Source: Chlorokybus atmophyticus (Eukaryota; Streptophyta; Chlorokybophyceae; Chlorokybales; Chlorokybaceae). Taken from it: a DNA stretch of 64,000 nt. The stretch spans positions 164,946 to 228,945 of the forward strand of contig RHPI01000818.1 of assembly GCA_009103225.1 (NCBI GenBank), given 5' to 3'. Shown piece after piece: positions 35,301 through 46,490 of the stretch; position 1 is the stretch's first letter, and each line of letters opens with the position of its first letter. The position numbers and the translations under genes are program-made. The notes below the pieces were generated by a model. The model was given only the letters and a program-made list of their open reading frames with translations, was not told the origin of the DNA and did no database searches.

Positions 35301-37153
35301 TCCATATAGCGCATTCAAGGACTCATCCTCCGCGCTGGCACTGGCTGGCACGTGATGATTGCTACACTTCTCTGATCCTAGAAGAGCGGGCTCAACTTCA
35401 AATCCAGGTGGCGCATGCATGGAGTCATTGTCTGCGATAGCAGCGCTGGCATGAGCGTGGTGACTGTTATCGCCATTGTCAAACCCAGGTGGCGCATGCA
35501 TGGAGTCATTGTCTATGATAGCAGCGCTGGCGTGAGCGTGGTGACTGTTATCACAATTGTCTGGTCCTGCAGCAGCAAACAGGCGTTCAGCACAGGCGTC
35601 CCACGCTTGATGTGCAAGCAGGCTAGCAACCAGGCAACTCAGAACAAATGTACATACCACAATCGTCTTGTGCACCAGGTATTCTGGTTTGTTGTTGCAA
35701 TGGTATGTGGGGATGTCTGACAAGCCACTCGTCCAACTTCGTATTGATTGCCCTCGGCATCAGGACATGCCAGGCCAGCGCAAGCACCTGCATGTGCAAT
35801 TGAATGCTATCACAACTGGTTGCAATTGCATATTACATAACACAGTACAAACCATACCAGCTGTGCTAAGCGCTTGCGAATGAGATCACCAGCAGCGTTC
35901 ATGGTTGCAGATCTGTATCCCGGAGCCACAGGAGCCTCAATGACGTCTAGAATCCCCTTCAACCGGAAAGCCTGGTCGGTACTTTTCTCAAGACAGACCT
36001 GTTTGCAGTTATTTACGAATGGTAACTACAGTGCTGAAACATCAAGTCAGAGCAGCATGGGTGTTCATGCCAATCGTGTATACCATCACATTTCTACCTC
36101 GCGGTCTTCTTGCAGGTGGCCGCCATGAAACCAAACCCGCAACGTGAACAGATCGAATGGGCCTTGCAGCTGCCCCTTGGAGTCGCGAAGCATCCAGATC
36201 TTCTCGTGGCCCTTGAACAAGTCGCAACCTTAAACATTCAACATGCTTATGCAAACTCCGATATTCGTTACTAATGCGGTTGGTGCACAAGCTCTCACCT
36301 TCAACATCTGGCGCAACTGCGGAGGCACTTCACCGTGGAGTGCTGGCTTGGGGGGTTTTGGCAGCAACTCAGGTGGCAAGCCATTGCATGCTATGATGTA
36401 ACAGAGCGGCAGAGCGGGGCCGTCCAAGTGAGACGAGTGGTGCAGAAGAAGATCTTTCGAAATCTGCCCTTGGTCCAGGTAGTATTGCAGGTCCATCAGC
36501 TTGTATGGGCCATGAGTAGCATCGTGGGTACGGTTGATCCACACGCTCTCTGAGCTGGTGGGAATGCTAGTGTTGTTGCTTGACGTGTGCTGCTGTGCAG
36601 CATTATGACAGTGCTTCGCAGCCCAGTCCAATAACTGCTGCATTGTGGTCTCCTGTCCACTTTTGCAATCCAGGACTGTGGTTTGCGCACTGATGTGCCT
36701 GTGCATGCAACATGTCAGCTGGAGAACCCAGCACAAACTTCTATCTACTAGCCATTGCTGCAGCAGCAATGGCTAGTAGATAGAAAACATTTGACTCTGG
36801 CTTTAGAGTAACGTACCATACGCTAGCTACCACTGACGAAACTGCATACAACGACAACTTTTGCGACAATCTGTGGCCACTACACAAAACCAACAGAAAC
36901 AAAGTGTGTATATGGAATTTGTGACAAGCAGGGCACAGCTTGGTAGTGTAATTGACGCAGTGCGTAGGTGGCTTCTGGTCAAGTTGCTTCTAAACAACCG
37001 CAAGGGCTACTGGCAGGGAGATGCTGCTTACCCTTGCTGCCATTGCCGCTGCAGCTGCTCCAGCGACAGCGGCTTGGTGATCTCGCCGGAGCGCTTGTCT
37101 CGGTAGCACCACTGCGCAACCTGCATGCTTGAGTTGGGTGCGGCTGCCTCCAT
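32378..37153 (-). CDS. SET1/ATXR7-type histone H3K4 methyltransferase with GYF-like modules
   Basis: Exons in minus order: 37153-37032, 36689-36299, 36211-36098, 35998-35858, 35787-35676, 35605-34095, 33947-33801, 33667-33023, 32890-32837, 32751-32600, and a tentative last exon 32486-32378; total about 1165 residues. The SET domain (about 985-1129) is unmistakable: [74 protein letters not shown] and the start of the post-SET motif, CTCG. It should place methyl groups on H3 lysine 4 as part of a COMPASS-like complex. Three GYF-like modules lie near the N-terminus: [20 protein letters not shown] (15-34), [19 protein letters not shown] (90-108) and [20 protein letters not shown] (176-195). Plant ATXR7 also has a GYF domain. 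The 503-codon exon 6 is low-complexity, with an internal 81-bp duplication. Confidence 0.88.
35400..35561. repeat. Two tandem 81-bp units inside the SET gene
   Basis: Two direct copies of an 81-base unit, in frame, duplicate 27 residues ([12 protein letters not shown] then [11 protein letters not shown]) with few differences. The unit length is a multiple of three, so the frame is kept. Confidence 0.85.
36739..36785. repeat. 47-nt near-perfect palindrome in SET gene intron 1
   Basis: Positions 36739-36761 and 36763-36785 are exact reverse complements with a single central base, giving 23-bp arms. It lies in the intron between the first and second exons of the SET gene. This is the longest perfect inverted repeat I found in the window. 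Confidence 0.9.
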
Positions 37154-38277
37154 GTTTGCAGGAGCGGCAGGCCATTCAAGAATACACTCAGACACTGAGA
37201 GCTGACTGACTAGAATACTCGGACAGCAAGTCTCTCTTCAAGACGCCTGAGGCTTGGCAGCCACCAGGGCCTGCAATCTGCGGATGATGCTTGCAACTGC
37301 TGGCCAGCCTTCCGTCCAATCCATCCGCCGCCCCGCCTCCACCGCTCGCTAGGTGAAAGCGCCACACTACGCCACTCAGCTGGGCCAACCGGCGGCGGCA
37401 AACCCCACCTCCAAGGCACCCGAGGGATAGCTAGCCTAGTTGGCTCAGCCTACCAGCACACCGCCGCCGCCATCAAGCACGTGTATGTCGATCATGTGCA
37501 TGGAATGTTGCAGCGTCCGCACTCAATACGTGCGGCGAAAGTTGCCACACTTGTTCGTGTGACAACATTCCCCATTGTTTGTTTAGCAGCTCTCCTGACA
37601 CCAGCATTGCTAGTCCAGCAACCTTGGCTTTGATAGATGTGGTCTCGTCTTTAGCGTTCAGAGGCTTGGGCAACCATTGTGTTGGTCAATGCTGTGCATA
37701 TATACCACCATGCCTACCGTGTGCACTAAACAGTCATCGTGCTATGTGTGTCTGCAGTTTCACGACCGCAACACGACCCTGTTGTTTACATGAATGCAGA
37801 AAATGGATCCAATGGTGGTGCATGCAGCTTATCTCGTGCCAGGTGCCACTCCGGTGGGCTTCCAATGCAGATGCATGTGAAAAGGTGCTTACAAGAAAAT
37901 TGCACATTGAGCACTGCGTAACGCCACAAAACATGCCCCAAGTTCGCAGAACTCACAACCTATCAACCTATACATGGGAAGCGTCACAGTGATATACAAG
38001 GCGCAGCTGCTAAACATGCAGCCAAATTACATACAAGCGTCTGTGGAGTTCTGCGCAATGTCTTCAAACTACTCCTCCAAAGGAAAATTGGAATGCACAG
38101 CCAAAGATGTACAGCATTTACAAAGTGTGCAGCATGCCACTACCTGGTGCCCCCAAGCACGCGTACCCTCCTGTCAACCTGTGGCTTCTTGATATGGCAC
38201 CAACTTGCTGTTGAAAAACAGCCTTCCCAGAAGGTGCAACAATCCGCCAAGGGTTAAAATTGCGCAGATTGCTGCTG
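37154..38277. other. Intergenic region upstream of the SET gene
   Basis: Separates two minus-strand genes and should hold the SET promoter and the 3' end of the HSP20-fold gene. A GGCGGCGG-type (GCC on the plus strand) stretch lies at 37320-37470. No other feature was recognised. Confidence 0.4.
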
Positions 38278-40135
38278 CTAATAGGATGTGAAGTCTCTTG
38301 CCGGCTGTCGAGGAACATATATTTGTAGGATGCCATCGACAAACTCCGCCGTGACGGCATCATCATTAATGTCATAAGGAAGGGGCCAAATGCAAGCGAA
38401 GCGTCCGTGCGGGAGCTCCTGGCGCTTGAACTGAGCAGAGGGCGAGTCCACATCCAGGAGCGCATCGTTAGCCAGCACGTCCAATGGGCGGAAGCCGGAT
38501 ATCACGAGCTGGCTGGATGTGAGCTCGACTCGAATGTTTGAGGACCGCACGCCAGGCAGCTCCACGCTGACGGTGTAGAGGGTTTGCGTCTCGCATATGT
38601 TCACGCGCGGCTTCCAATCGCCTTGCAAGCTCAAATTCTGCAAGGCCACACAAAGAAGTCAATGCACAACAATCTGTAAGCAAGCAAGCAACCTGCTCAT
38701 GAGCATGATGCGTCACACAGCCAAAATAATGTGTGCTGCAAAGGCAGGCGTGACAACATTGCCATTTGCAACAACATGTAAGTGCTGTATTGAAACTGAC
38801 CTGCTCGTTGGGCTGGCGAGCGCTGCTGCTGAAAGTGTGGTCATGCACATATGGCCCAGTCGGCTTTGTTGATACGACATTCTCGGCCTGGTTTGGTGCA
38901 GCAAACTTGGGAGGGTTCTGTGCAATACTCGACAGCTGCTTTGCCTGACTGCTTGGCTGGGCAGGATGCGAGTACACAGGAGGATTGGGGATGGAGTACA
39001 GCAATGCTTCTGCGGCAGGCCTCACGGGCTTGCGCGATGCGGTCCCGGCCACATTTGCAAAAGCGCAGTCCGATGGTGATGGCCGTGCAAAGTTGGGCCT
39101 TGCAATCGCTGTCGCCGGCCCCACAGGCACCCGTCCAATAGGCGCTGAACTGCTGGGTGCCTTGGCGCTGCATGGCGCATGACAACCCTGACTGCATGAA
39201 CACTCCTTAGCAGCTTGCTGACCAGGAGGACACGCCTGTAACAGGTGTATACGTTGATATGGTGGTAAGTTGGTAGGCGGCTACCCTGAGCTCATAACGA
39301 TTAGCCAGAGTGCCAACACTCGCAAATTTCAGACACTGTTGACAACATGTACGTGCATGGGGCATGGTACAGCTAAATCATGCGCACGTCTTTGGCAACC
39401 TCACACACTCAGCGCAGGAGAAAACTGTGACTGCTCTACTCAAGACTACAGGAATAGCACAACTCCACAAGGACCTAGCACTGGCGTACCTGGCAAATGC
39501 AGCGGACCCAGCGCCTGTGAGGGCCATTGTTGCTGCGTAGGTAGCTCTTAAAATCTATGCGCGGTGCAGACCGCGTGTGCTGCCACCCGGAAGCGCGCGA
39601 ATCATCAAGCTGGTCGCGCACCTTGTCAAAGTCCATGTACCAAAGAAAGGCCTCTGCATACGTCTGCACAGAAGCAAGTGGTCAGCGATACTCACTTGCA
39701 GAGCACACCTTGCCTCATCTGGAACTTAATGCGAGTGACACCATTTAAAGCTGTCGTTGCGGCTACAATGCACACACTAATTAGCTACTGCCACTCAGCT
39801 GTATTGCAGCTGACTGGCAGTAGCTAAATAGGCCACTGCTTGGGGCAAAAACAGCATGTGGACTAGCAAGCAAAGACTTGCTCAGCATGATTTCGCTTGG
39901 CCTACATGACAGCTGCTTCAACAGCCACGGCAATGTAAGCAGCAACGACGACGACACCGACACCATCGACAACAACAACACAACTGAGTTCAACCTGAAG
40001 CAAACATACCGGTTCTGCGCTGAGATCGCCGTGCTGCAGCTCGCTATGCTGGAATGCTCCATGCGAGAGCTCCTTCAGGTGACCGTGGAGGCAGTGAAGG
40101 CGCCGAGCAGCGGTGCGCTCATCCAGCGAGTTCAT
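38278..40135 (-). CDS. HSP20/alpha-crystallin-fold protein with plant-type N-terminal region
   Basis: Exons 40135-40010, 39663-39490, 39235-38801 and 38637-38278 join in phase 0 to 364 residues. The last exon (residues 246-364) is an alpha-crystallin-like domain: WKPRVNICETQTLYTVSVEL, then PGVRSSNIRVELTSSQLVIS, and the closing strand FVDGILQIYVPR. The N-terminal 100 residues are not crystallin-like (YAEAFLWYMDFDKVRDQL, RIDFKSYLRSNNGPHRRWV) and are followed by a Cys-rich patch (KECSCSQGCHAPC) and a Pro/Ser-rich linker. From memory, a few plant proteins described only as HSP20-like superfamily share such an extended front part. The typical short heat-shock chaperone is 150-200 residues, so this is not a canonical small HSP. 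A client or partner cannot be inferred. Confidence 0.78.
39781..39827. repeat. Perfect inverted repeat, 13-bp arms plus inner 6-bp stem
   Basis: Arms at 39781-39793 and 39815-39827 are exact complements (TTAGCTACTGCCA). An inner CAGCTG pair (796-801 and 807-812 of the same kilobase) extends the hairpin. It lies in the first intron of the HSP20-fold gene. Confidence 0.85.
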
Positions 40136-41123
40136 TTTTCAACAAGCACAGAACCAGACCGTAGCCTTACTGACGCGTATGTACAGCAGGTGTTGTCGAT
40201 CAGCTTTGAACGGCTGCTGCAAACCAGCACATCGCCAAAGGCAACTTTAAACGGCTTGATACCCAGGCAGATGAGGCTGCGCTTTTTAATTCTTACCTTG
40301 GCAATTTAGCAAGCAGTACAGTGAGTGAGCAAAGAGCAAGGCGCAATCAACTTCTCCACCACCGCCGTCACCGCCACCACCACCGCCGCTGCCAGTAAGA
40401 TTGCGTCAGCAACCGTAATTCAACTGGGAGGCGTAACGTGGTGACGCTACTGGCCGTAACTGGCTACGCGAATCGACTACTGGCATGACATCCACCTATC
40501 AAGAACTGCAGGCACAGGTGGCCATCACAGACCAGTGACAGCAGGCACCAGTGTGGTTGCAGCGCTTTGCTCTGTATATGGAAGGCAACACTCGCTCAAG
40601 TGCTCCATGCCAAATTCAGAAAGGACAGTGTATGCAAAGAGCTGGTTGCCTAATTGAGGCTGAGTCCCATGTTCACAAGCATAAATTATTATGCTGCATA
40701 ATGCAGACAATGCACCACTGATGACACTGCGCTGTGTAATCATTTAAGTGCAATTGCGGAAGCTACCTTGCTGCCATAAATGTTCACGTGTCTTGCAGCC
40801 AGCTTGAGCGGATGGTACAGCTGTGGCGAACTCTTCATGCACACCAGGTACAAACACTCCACACATATACCCTTCACAACGTGCACACTGCTGAAAGCTC
40901 AGCAAGTGGTCACAAGCAGACTAACAGCAGCTTCGCTTTTGGAAAGGAAAAAGTACATGGTTGTAAGGACCTGAGGGTCCTTGTGACTAGTATATACAAG
41001 TAATACAATGGTGGAGTAACCCAAATTATGTACTGCTAGGAGGTAGGTTGGTAGTACTGCTGTGATACCAGCCTATCACAAGTTGCATGTGCTATTGTCT
41101 AACCAACTGCGCGCCCACATCAT
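40136..41123. other. Intergenic region between two minus-strand genes
   Basis: Promoter side of the HSP20-fold gene and 3' side of the BTB gene. A CCACCGCCG/CACCACC tract lies at 40358-40395, about 220 bases upstream of the HSP20-fold start. Nothing else was recognised. Confidence 0.4.
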
Positions 41124-41699
41124 CTAGAAGTCTGCATCGGTGGTGAACTGGAAGCTCGCAGGGGCCTGCTGCGATTCATCAGCCATACCAAGGACGTCAC
41201 CCAGCTCCATCCACAGCCGCCTGAGCCGCTCCATGTTGAGCTTTGCTGTTGGGTGAACCATGCCAGGAGACTGAGAGCTGCACACCACGCAGAGCTGCAC
41301 TTCACGAGCAGCCTGCTCGCGCGCGAGCTGCTCCAAACCTTTGTCGCAGTACACGGCGAGGCTGTCGAGGCCATAGAACTCGGCCTCGGCCTTGACGCTG
41401 CGGTACACTGTCTCATCGGCAGGCATGTTGAGGCTGCCCCTGAGGTAGTTGAGGATATGGCGGAAGTATTTGCCATCCCTGTCGATGGGGACCGGGCAGT
41501 GGAACGGACATGGCGCCCTCGAGCGGTACTCTGACTGAAACAGCCTGGGGAATATTGAGCCTGGGTCCCGGCACAGCGTGTCCAGCGACGTGCTCAGCTG
41601 CGTCCCACCTATGTTGAGCGTCACCGGCATGTCCTTGTAAACCGTCTCCCCGCACGCGCACCTCTCGGGCAGACCCATGAACCTTGACCCATCCTTCAT
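41124..41699 (-). CDS. KCTD-like BTB (T1) domain protein, intronless
   Basis: A single frame of 191 residues, unusual here because it has no intron. Residues 25-115 form a potassium-channel tetramerisation (T1/BTB) domain: VTLNIGGTQLSTSLDTLCRD, SIFPRLFQS, PIDRDGKYFRHILNYLRG and EAEFYGLDSLA. There is no membrane segment, so it is a KCTD-type soluble protein and not a channel. Relatives often bring substrates to CUL3 ubiquitin ligases or build homo-oligomers. That role is inferred. The tail (about 130-191) has no recognised domain and ends with TTDADF. A GTG- or ATG-started upstream extension is not supported, but an upstream exon ending near 41705 cannot be ruled out. Confidence 0.85.
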   Translation of the reverse strand: MKDGSRFMGLPERCACGETVYKDMPVTLNIGGTQLSTSLDTLCRDPGSIFPRLFQSEYRSRAPCPFHCPVPIDRDGKYFRHILNYLRGSLNMPADETVYRSVKAEAEFYGLDSLAVYCDKGLEQLAREQAAREVQLCVVCSSQSPGMVHPTAKLNMERLRRLWMELGDVLGMADESQQAPASFQFTTDADF

Positions 41700-44269
41700 C
41701 CGTTGGCTCAGCCAACTTGGCTGTCAACGTGGCCGTCTGCAAGCGTGAAGCCTTTGCGCGTGGACTGCGTAATGCAAATCTCATGACACCACATTGCGCA
41801 ATTGGTTGTAAGGTGCTTACTCTGGCAAGCCATTTCAACAACCAAAAATTCCACACACAGACCAACGGCTTGCCAGCACGAAGCTAGGGTGTTTGAGTTG
41901 CGCAGCAACCGCGCGGACACCCAAGCTTTGAGCCTGCTAAGGCACTGCACTACTTGCTCACTGCACAATTAGACGTTTTAAGGCGCAAGTGATAGCTGCA
42001 ACACTGCAGACGCTGAGAACAAAGTGCTCAAGAGCAAATGACGCAAGTTGAGTGCACCGGTGGATGATAGCCACGACACGACAAATCACAAGAGTCCGTC
42101 ACTAGTGATCAAGACACACGGCGAACTGCAAATGCCAGTGACTGATGTACATTAAAGCGGCCAGTACCAACAGCAACCTTCGCAGCAACTGTGCGAACCC
42201 TAATGATCACAAGAAGCTACATTTTAGACAGACAACGCACAACATGGCTGTGAAGCCAATGTTTCGATGTCCATGGCAAAAGCTTCTGGCAGCAAAGACC
42301 ACTGTTGAAAACTTACCAGCAACCCTAATATTAACTGAAGATTGCGCCGCAGGCTAGCCAGCAAACCAAGCCTTCCTCCTCTGCAGCCAGACCGGCTACT
42401 GGCATGGCCCCTATATTGTCCTCTGCCCTTCCTCGCTTACTGCCAGAGACGCTGGCAGCCTAAGACACCAGCAAGCCGCCTCCCACAGTCAACCTTCTCG
42501 CCCTGGCCTCCATCTTCTCGTACTACTTCTCACTACCTGTCTCCTCCTCCTCCTCGTTCTCGTCCTCCTCCTCCTACTCAGCAGCAGCAGCAGCAGCCGT
42601 CACCTTCGCCACGCACAGCCTCAATGCTAGGCCGCACGCCTGCGCGAATGTGGCTGGTGGCTGCCTGTTGCCGGCGGCTACGACATGACGGCCATTAATG
42701 ACCGACCAACGGGCGGTTAGCACAGCCTGTGATTCGATGATCAATAGGGAGATCGTGCGAACATGACTTTCATGAACCTGCAAATTCTGCAATGCAGAGA
42801 CTCTGGCCTGGAGCTGCTTAGCTGTTTTATGAATGGCCAGCTGAAGGTTGAATTTCCCAAAGTGTCACACATGCGGCATGCTCAATAAACATTGCATCAG
42901 ATACTTTGTATACTCCAACCTTAGCGAATCTCCATACATGTAAAATGTTACATCAGATACTTTGAATACTTCAACCTTACAAAAGACTTTTACATGTACA
43001 ATGTCATGTATTCTTGACGTGCTTGATGTCCGAGTAACTTGTAAATCAAACGACCACCACCCCCTCTTTCTTGTGATGGTTCATGGTTAAAATGCACATG
43101 TCAACATGCTTAGCCACCTTTGCTATCATGTTACAATCTAAGTATTGGCAAGCAAGGAAATACAGGCATTGCCGGTAGCGACGCGCATGCTTATAAGTGA
43201 TGATGCCTTCAATTTAAATATAAAGTGCCGCACACATTCATGAGGCTTGATTATGCATCCGTGTGACACACTCATCATGTTGGCATTGTCATAGTGAAAA
43301 GGCTTGGCACCACATGATGCATTGGACTTGTGGTGGGTGCGAGAATTGTTTAGCGGATGTGCTGAGCTCTGATATCGCAATCGCAACGTATGTTCGTGTG
43401 GTATGGCAATTACAACCACAATGCATTATATAACAAGCGCTTAGTGAAACTTCCTTCTTACATGCAAATAATGTGCATTTTAATGATGCCAAGTCCAACT
43501 TTGTTGCTGAAGGTGTTAGCTGGCGGTATGCAATCTGTTTTAAAGGTGATCCAAAATTTAACATGTTTACGTAAGGTTTACGACCTCATAAAGTTGCGCT
43601 TGCGCATGTTAGGTGATAGTCACATGCTTCGATTGTTAAAATGGTGTTATGCAATATAACTCATGTATGATTTATGAATTATGATTGATAGAAACTTTTG
43701 AAGCACTCCAAGGCATATTCAACAGGTGTCAAATTTTGACCACATTTGTCATGGTTGTACAGTCGTCGTTCAACCACAAGTTGGTTGCAAAATCTCGAGA
43801 ACATACTGCAGGTATGAAGCTGATCCAAAAGTATTTTGGAGTGCTGGGATGCATTGAGCCAACCACATGATGGCGGTTGTGTACTGTGTGCGACAAGCGC
43901 TTACAAGCAAACTCACAAGCACGCTCATAGTGCAGAGTGAGAGGGGGTCTTTGCTGACGTTTCCACTACCATAGGGTGCGCAAGGGTCCACGTAAAGCAC
44001 AAGATATAGCATATCAACGTCACTTTCAGTAACCAGCAGTAATTACCAGAATTTGTGCATAATGTAGTCAATAATAGTGTCTGATTTTCAGTTGGTAATA
44101 GCAGTTACACAAGGTAGGTGGGCGATGCCATTCGCACCAACCTGTGTGGTTTTTATTAAACTCCTAACCCTTTCCCTGGTGGAATCATTATCAGCTACCT
44201 GGACCTATTGAACGCATCAATTCACCAAGTCAAATAATGCATGTTGCAACCTGCGCCAGACGCCAGCTG
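41700..44269. other. Intergenic region, partly AT-rich
   Basis: At 42537-42600 there is a CTCCTC/CAGCAG-rich tract, including six CAG units at 42582-42599. At 42893-42982 two imperfect 31-bp direct repeats (CATCAGATACTTTG core) lie 58 bases apart. From 43000 to 44200 the DNA is AT-rich without a supported gene. Confidence 0.4.
42893..42982. repeat. Imperfect direct repeat, 58-bp spacing
   Basis: Two copies of about 31 bases share CATCAGATACTTTG, then TATACT/ATACTT and CAACCTTA, at 42893-42924 and 42951-42982. Confidence 0.7.
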
Positions 44270-45641
44270 TCATCTGGGCGGATCTGCGGGCGTGTCCACA
44301 AGCACGCCCACGAGGGTCTTCTCCATAAGGAAGTCGGCGTTAACCCACGCATGGTATTTGTTAAAGAGGGTGGTGCCGTCCCTGCCAGCGCCCAGCATCA
44401 GCTTGTCCCTCCCACCTGGGTGGAACGACAAGTACGGCGAGATGTTGTACACCTTCCCCCTCAGCACCATCCACGCATCGTCTGGCGATTTGTGCCTCTT
44501 CACCTCCTCCATGGTCACACGCCTGCGCATATACTGCAATATCAGCTAGACAACGTGCAAGCGCAGGTGCTCAACCTTGCCAGCAGTCCTTGCGTATGCC
44601 CTTGCAGCCCAACAAGCATGCACTTTGCATTGTTGATAGGGTCACGTTATTGCGGTATGCAGTCATGTACACGGCTTTGCACTTGCAACATGGTACCTAA
44701 CTTAAATACAAACACATATCAACTGGGTGCACGTGATGGGACCAAATACGCAATGTGAGTGGCCCTGTATGCTTGTGTGTAAGCGTACCGCAGAGGCTGT
44801 CCGTTGAGGCCGTTGAGGTTGGGTCTGGTCTTGGTAACCCTCAGCCAGTCCATCTGGCTGAACCCCTGCTGGTACGGCACCTTCTCCCGCACCTTTGGTG
44901 CTGCTGCTACCGGCTGCGCTCTTGCTGCATTTTGCGTCTGTGAACATGCACATGTGTGTCAGTGTGCGTGCATGCCTGGGGTATGGGAACATGCACACAA
45001 CTGTGCCAGAGACCCGACCACGCGCGACTGCTGGGATATGCGCCTCAATCAACAGCATAGTGAGGTTAAGGTAACCATGCCACATGCAGTCAACAGGTCA
45101 GTTCAGATGCCAAGCAACAAGCATGCTTGTACATTGTTAAACGCAGATACTGCAAATCATTTTGGAGCACCAGCTACGAACTGAGCAGCGTCTCTCCACA
45201 ACAAAAACTCAACACAGAATCAAGATATGCTGTGACTGTGATGACTGTTACCAACACTGCACGTCTCTTTGCTGAGCAATGACCCTTTCCCCTCTCTCAC
45301 GTAAAGATGTCATGCACAGAACAAGATCGGGAAGACGAGCTATTCTGCCACAACACTTCCACTTTGCTGAGCAATGACCCTTTCTCCTCTCTCACGCAAA
45401 GATGTCATGCACAGAACAAGATCGGGAAGACGAGCTATTCTGCCACAAAACTTCCACTTTTCGTCAAAAGGGTGGAGAAGTAGACCCAATCATTGCCCCA
45501 TACCTGCTGATTGGCGCCATCTCCTGCGCCTCCTCGTCCTGCTGCTCCTCCTGCTTCAGGGGCTGCGCCACTCGGGGGCAGGGATGGAGGCGGCGGCATC
45601 AGGGAAACCTGAGCTGGTGCCGGCGGCGTCGGCTGTTCCAT
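44270..45641 (-). CDS. RLF: Cytochrome b5-domain protein, RLF-like
   Basis: Exons 45641-45504, 44937-44789 and 44522-44270 give 179 residues. The C-terminal half is a cytochrome b5 heme-binding domain: heme ligands are H130 in [12 protein letters not shown] and H153 in FNKYHAWVN. The segment before it, [19 protein letters not shown], is diagnostic for the plant RLF and Ncb5or group. The ending [17 protein letters not shown] fits RLF (reduced lateral root formation), a soluble b5-like protein. The N-terminus is Pro/Ala/Gly-rich with no family signal, as in relatives. The junction of exons 2 and 3 needs the acceptor at GCGCAG and not the nearer ATTGCAG, because only the former keeps the frame. 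Intron 1 contains a 94-bp tandem duplication. Confidence 0.9.
45271..45458. repeat. 94-bp tandem duplication in RLF-like gene intron 1
   Basis: Two direct copies with a 94-base period start at 45271 and 45365 (both GCTGAGCAATGACCCTTTC). They differ at only a few positions, such as CCCC/CTCC and GTAAAG/GCAAAG. The second copy ends about 45 bases before the donor side exon (45504). Confidence 0.9.
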
Positions 45642-46490
45642 CTTCCCCACCTTGTTACCACACCGCCGCCGCCGGACACCTCCGCCTCCTGGTCCTCGTC
45701 ATGGTCACGTCATCACTCTCATCGCATGGCAGCTGCGGCCGGCGGCGGCGATGGTGCAGGAGGGAGTTCAACCTCCGTGCTCCTGACCCCACTCTTGCCC
45801 TGCTCCTCGCTCTCCACCACCGCCGCCGCCGCCTGCTCCAGTGCGCCTGCGTGTCTGCCAAACGCACAAATGACACGCATGTGACACGCACACATGCACT
45901 GACGCACACGAACTCATGCACACACGCACACAGCGCTGCTGTACAGAACTGCAGGCCCCGTCAGTGTTGTTGCCGTTATCTGCTGCACATCTCCTGACTT
46001 CCACGCCTTCACCCAAGCCTCTGCTAGCGAGAGTCTAATGGTCAAAACTGTACGTGTTGGCGTAGCTCTGTTGTGTTGGTGCAGCCTTGGTCTGGGCCCC
46101 CATGTTGAGGTGTTCATGTTGTTTATGTCATTGCTGCATGCGTGGCACTCTGCAGCTGTGCAAATGCGTGCCGTAGATATGCTTGTGACAAAGACCGACC
46201 CAACTGATCGTGTAGGTATAGGCAACAGCATAAGCCAGTGAGAGATTTGTGCCATTTGAAGTGTTAGTTCCACCTGATTAATCCTTGCGAACAGTAACAA
46301 GTTCAAGAGCTTGCATCAGGCGTTGGCAAATGACGATAAGAGCATACTTAAAATGCAGCGGGACATCAACCGAACTGCATGCATAAGCTGCCAGGAAGGA
46401 CTGCCATGACATTGCCAGACAACTTGCACTCTGCAAAACACCAAGCACGCAACAGAATGACACGGCTGCAGAAAGAATGGCTTATTGCTA
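45642..46490. other. Intergenic region between RLF-like and polyprenyl synthase genes
   Basis: Holds the RLF-like promoter, which is GCC/CTCC-rich at 45660-45840, and the 3' end of the prenyl synthase gene. No further feature was seen. Confidence 0.4.

Noticed and set aside
39878-40309. 143-codon plus-strand frame
   Set aside because: Antisense to the first exon and intron of the HSP20-fold gene, whose splice signals and phase are consistent on the other strand.
41253-41534. Plus-strand frame inside the BTB gene
   Set aside because: Antisense shadow; the minus strand encodes a clear T1/BTB domain.
44533-44539. Nearer acceptor (ATTGCAG) for the last exon of the RLF-like gene
   Set aside because: It breaks phase with the donor at 44789. 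The acceptor 11 bases further keeps the frame and gives the family sequence.
45374-45997. 207-codon plus-strand frame
   Set aside because: Mostly Leu/Arg/Ser strings from GCC and CTCC tracts, antisense to the first exon of the RLF-like gene. It also overlaps the 94-bp duplication.
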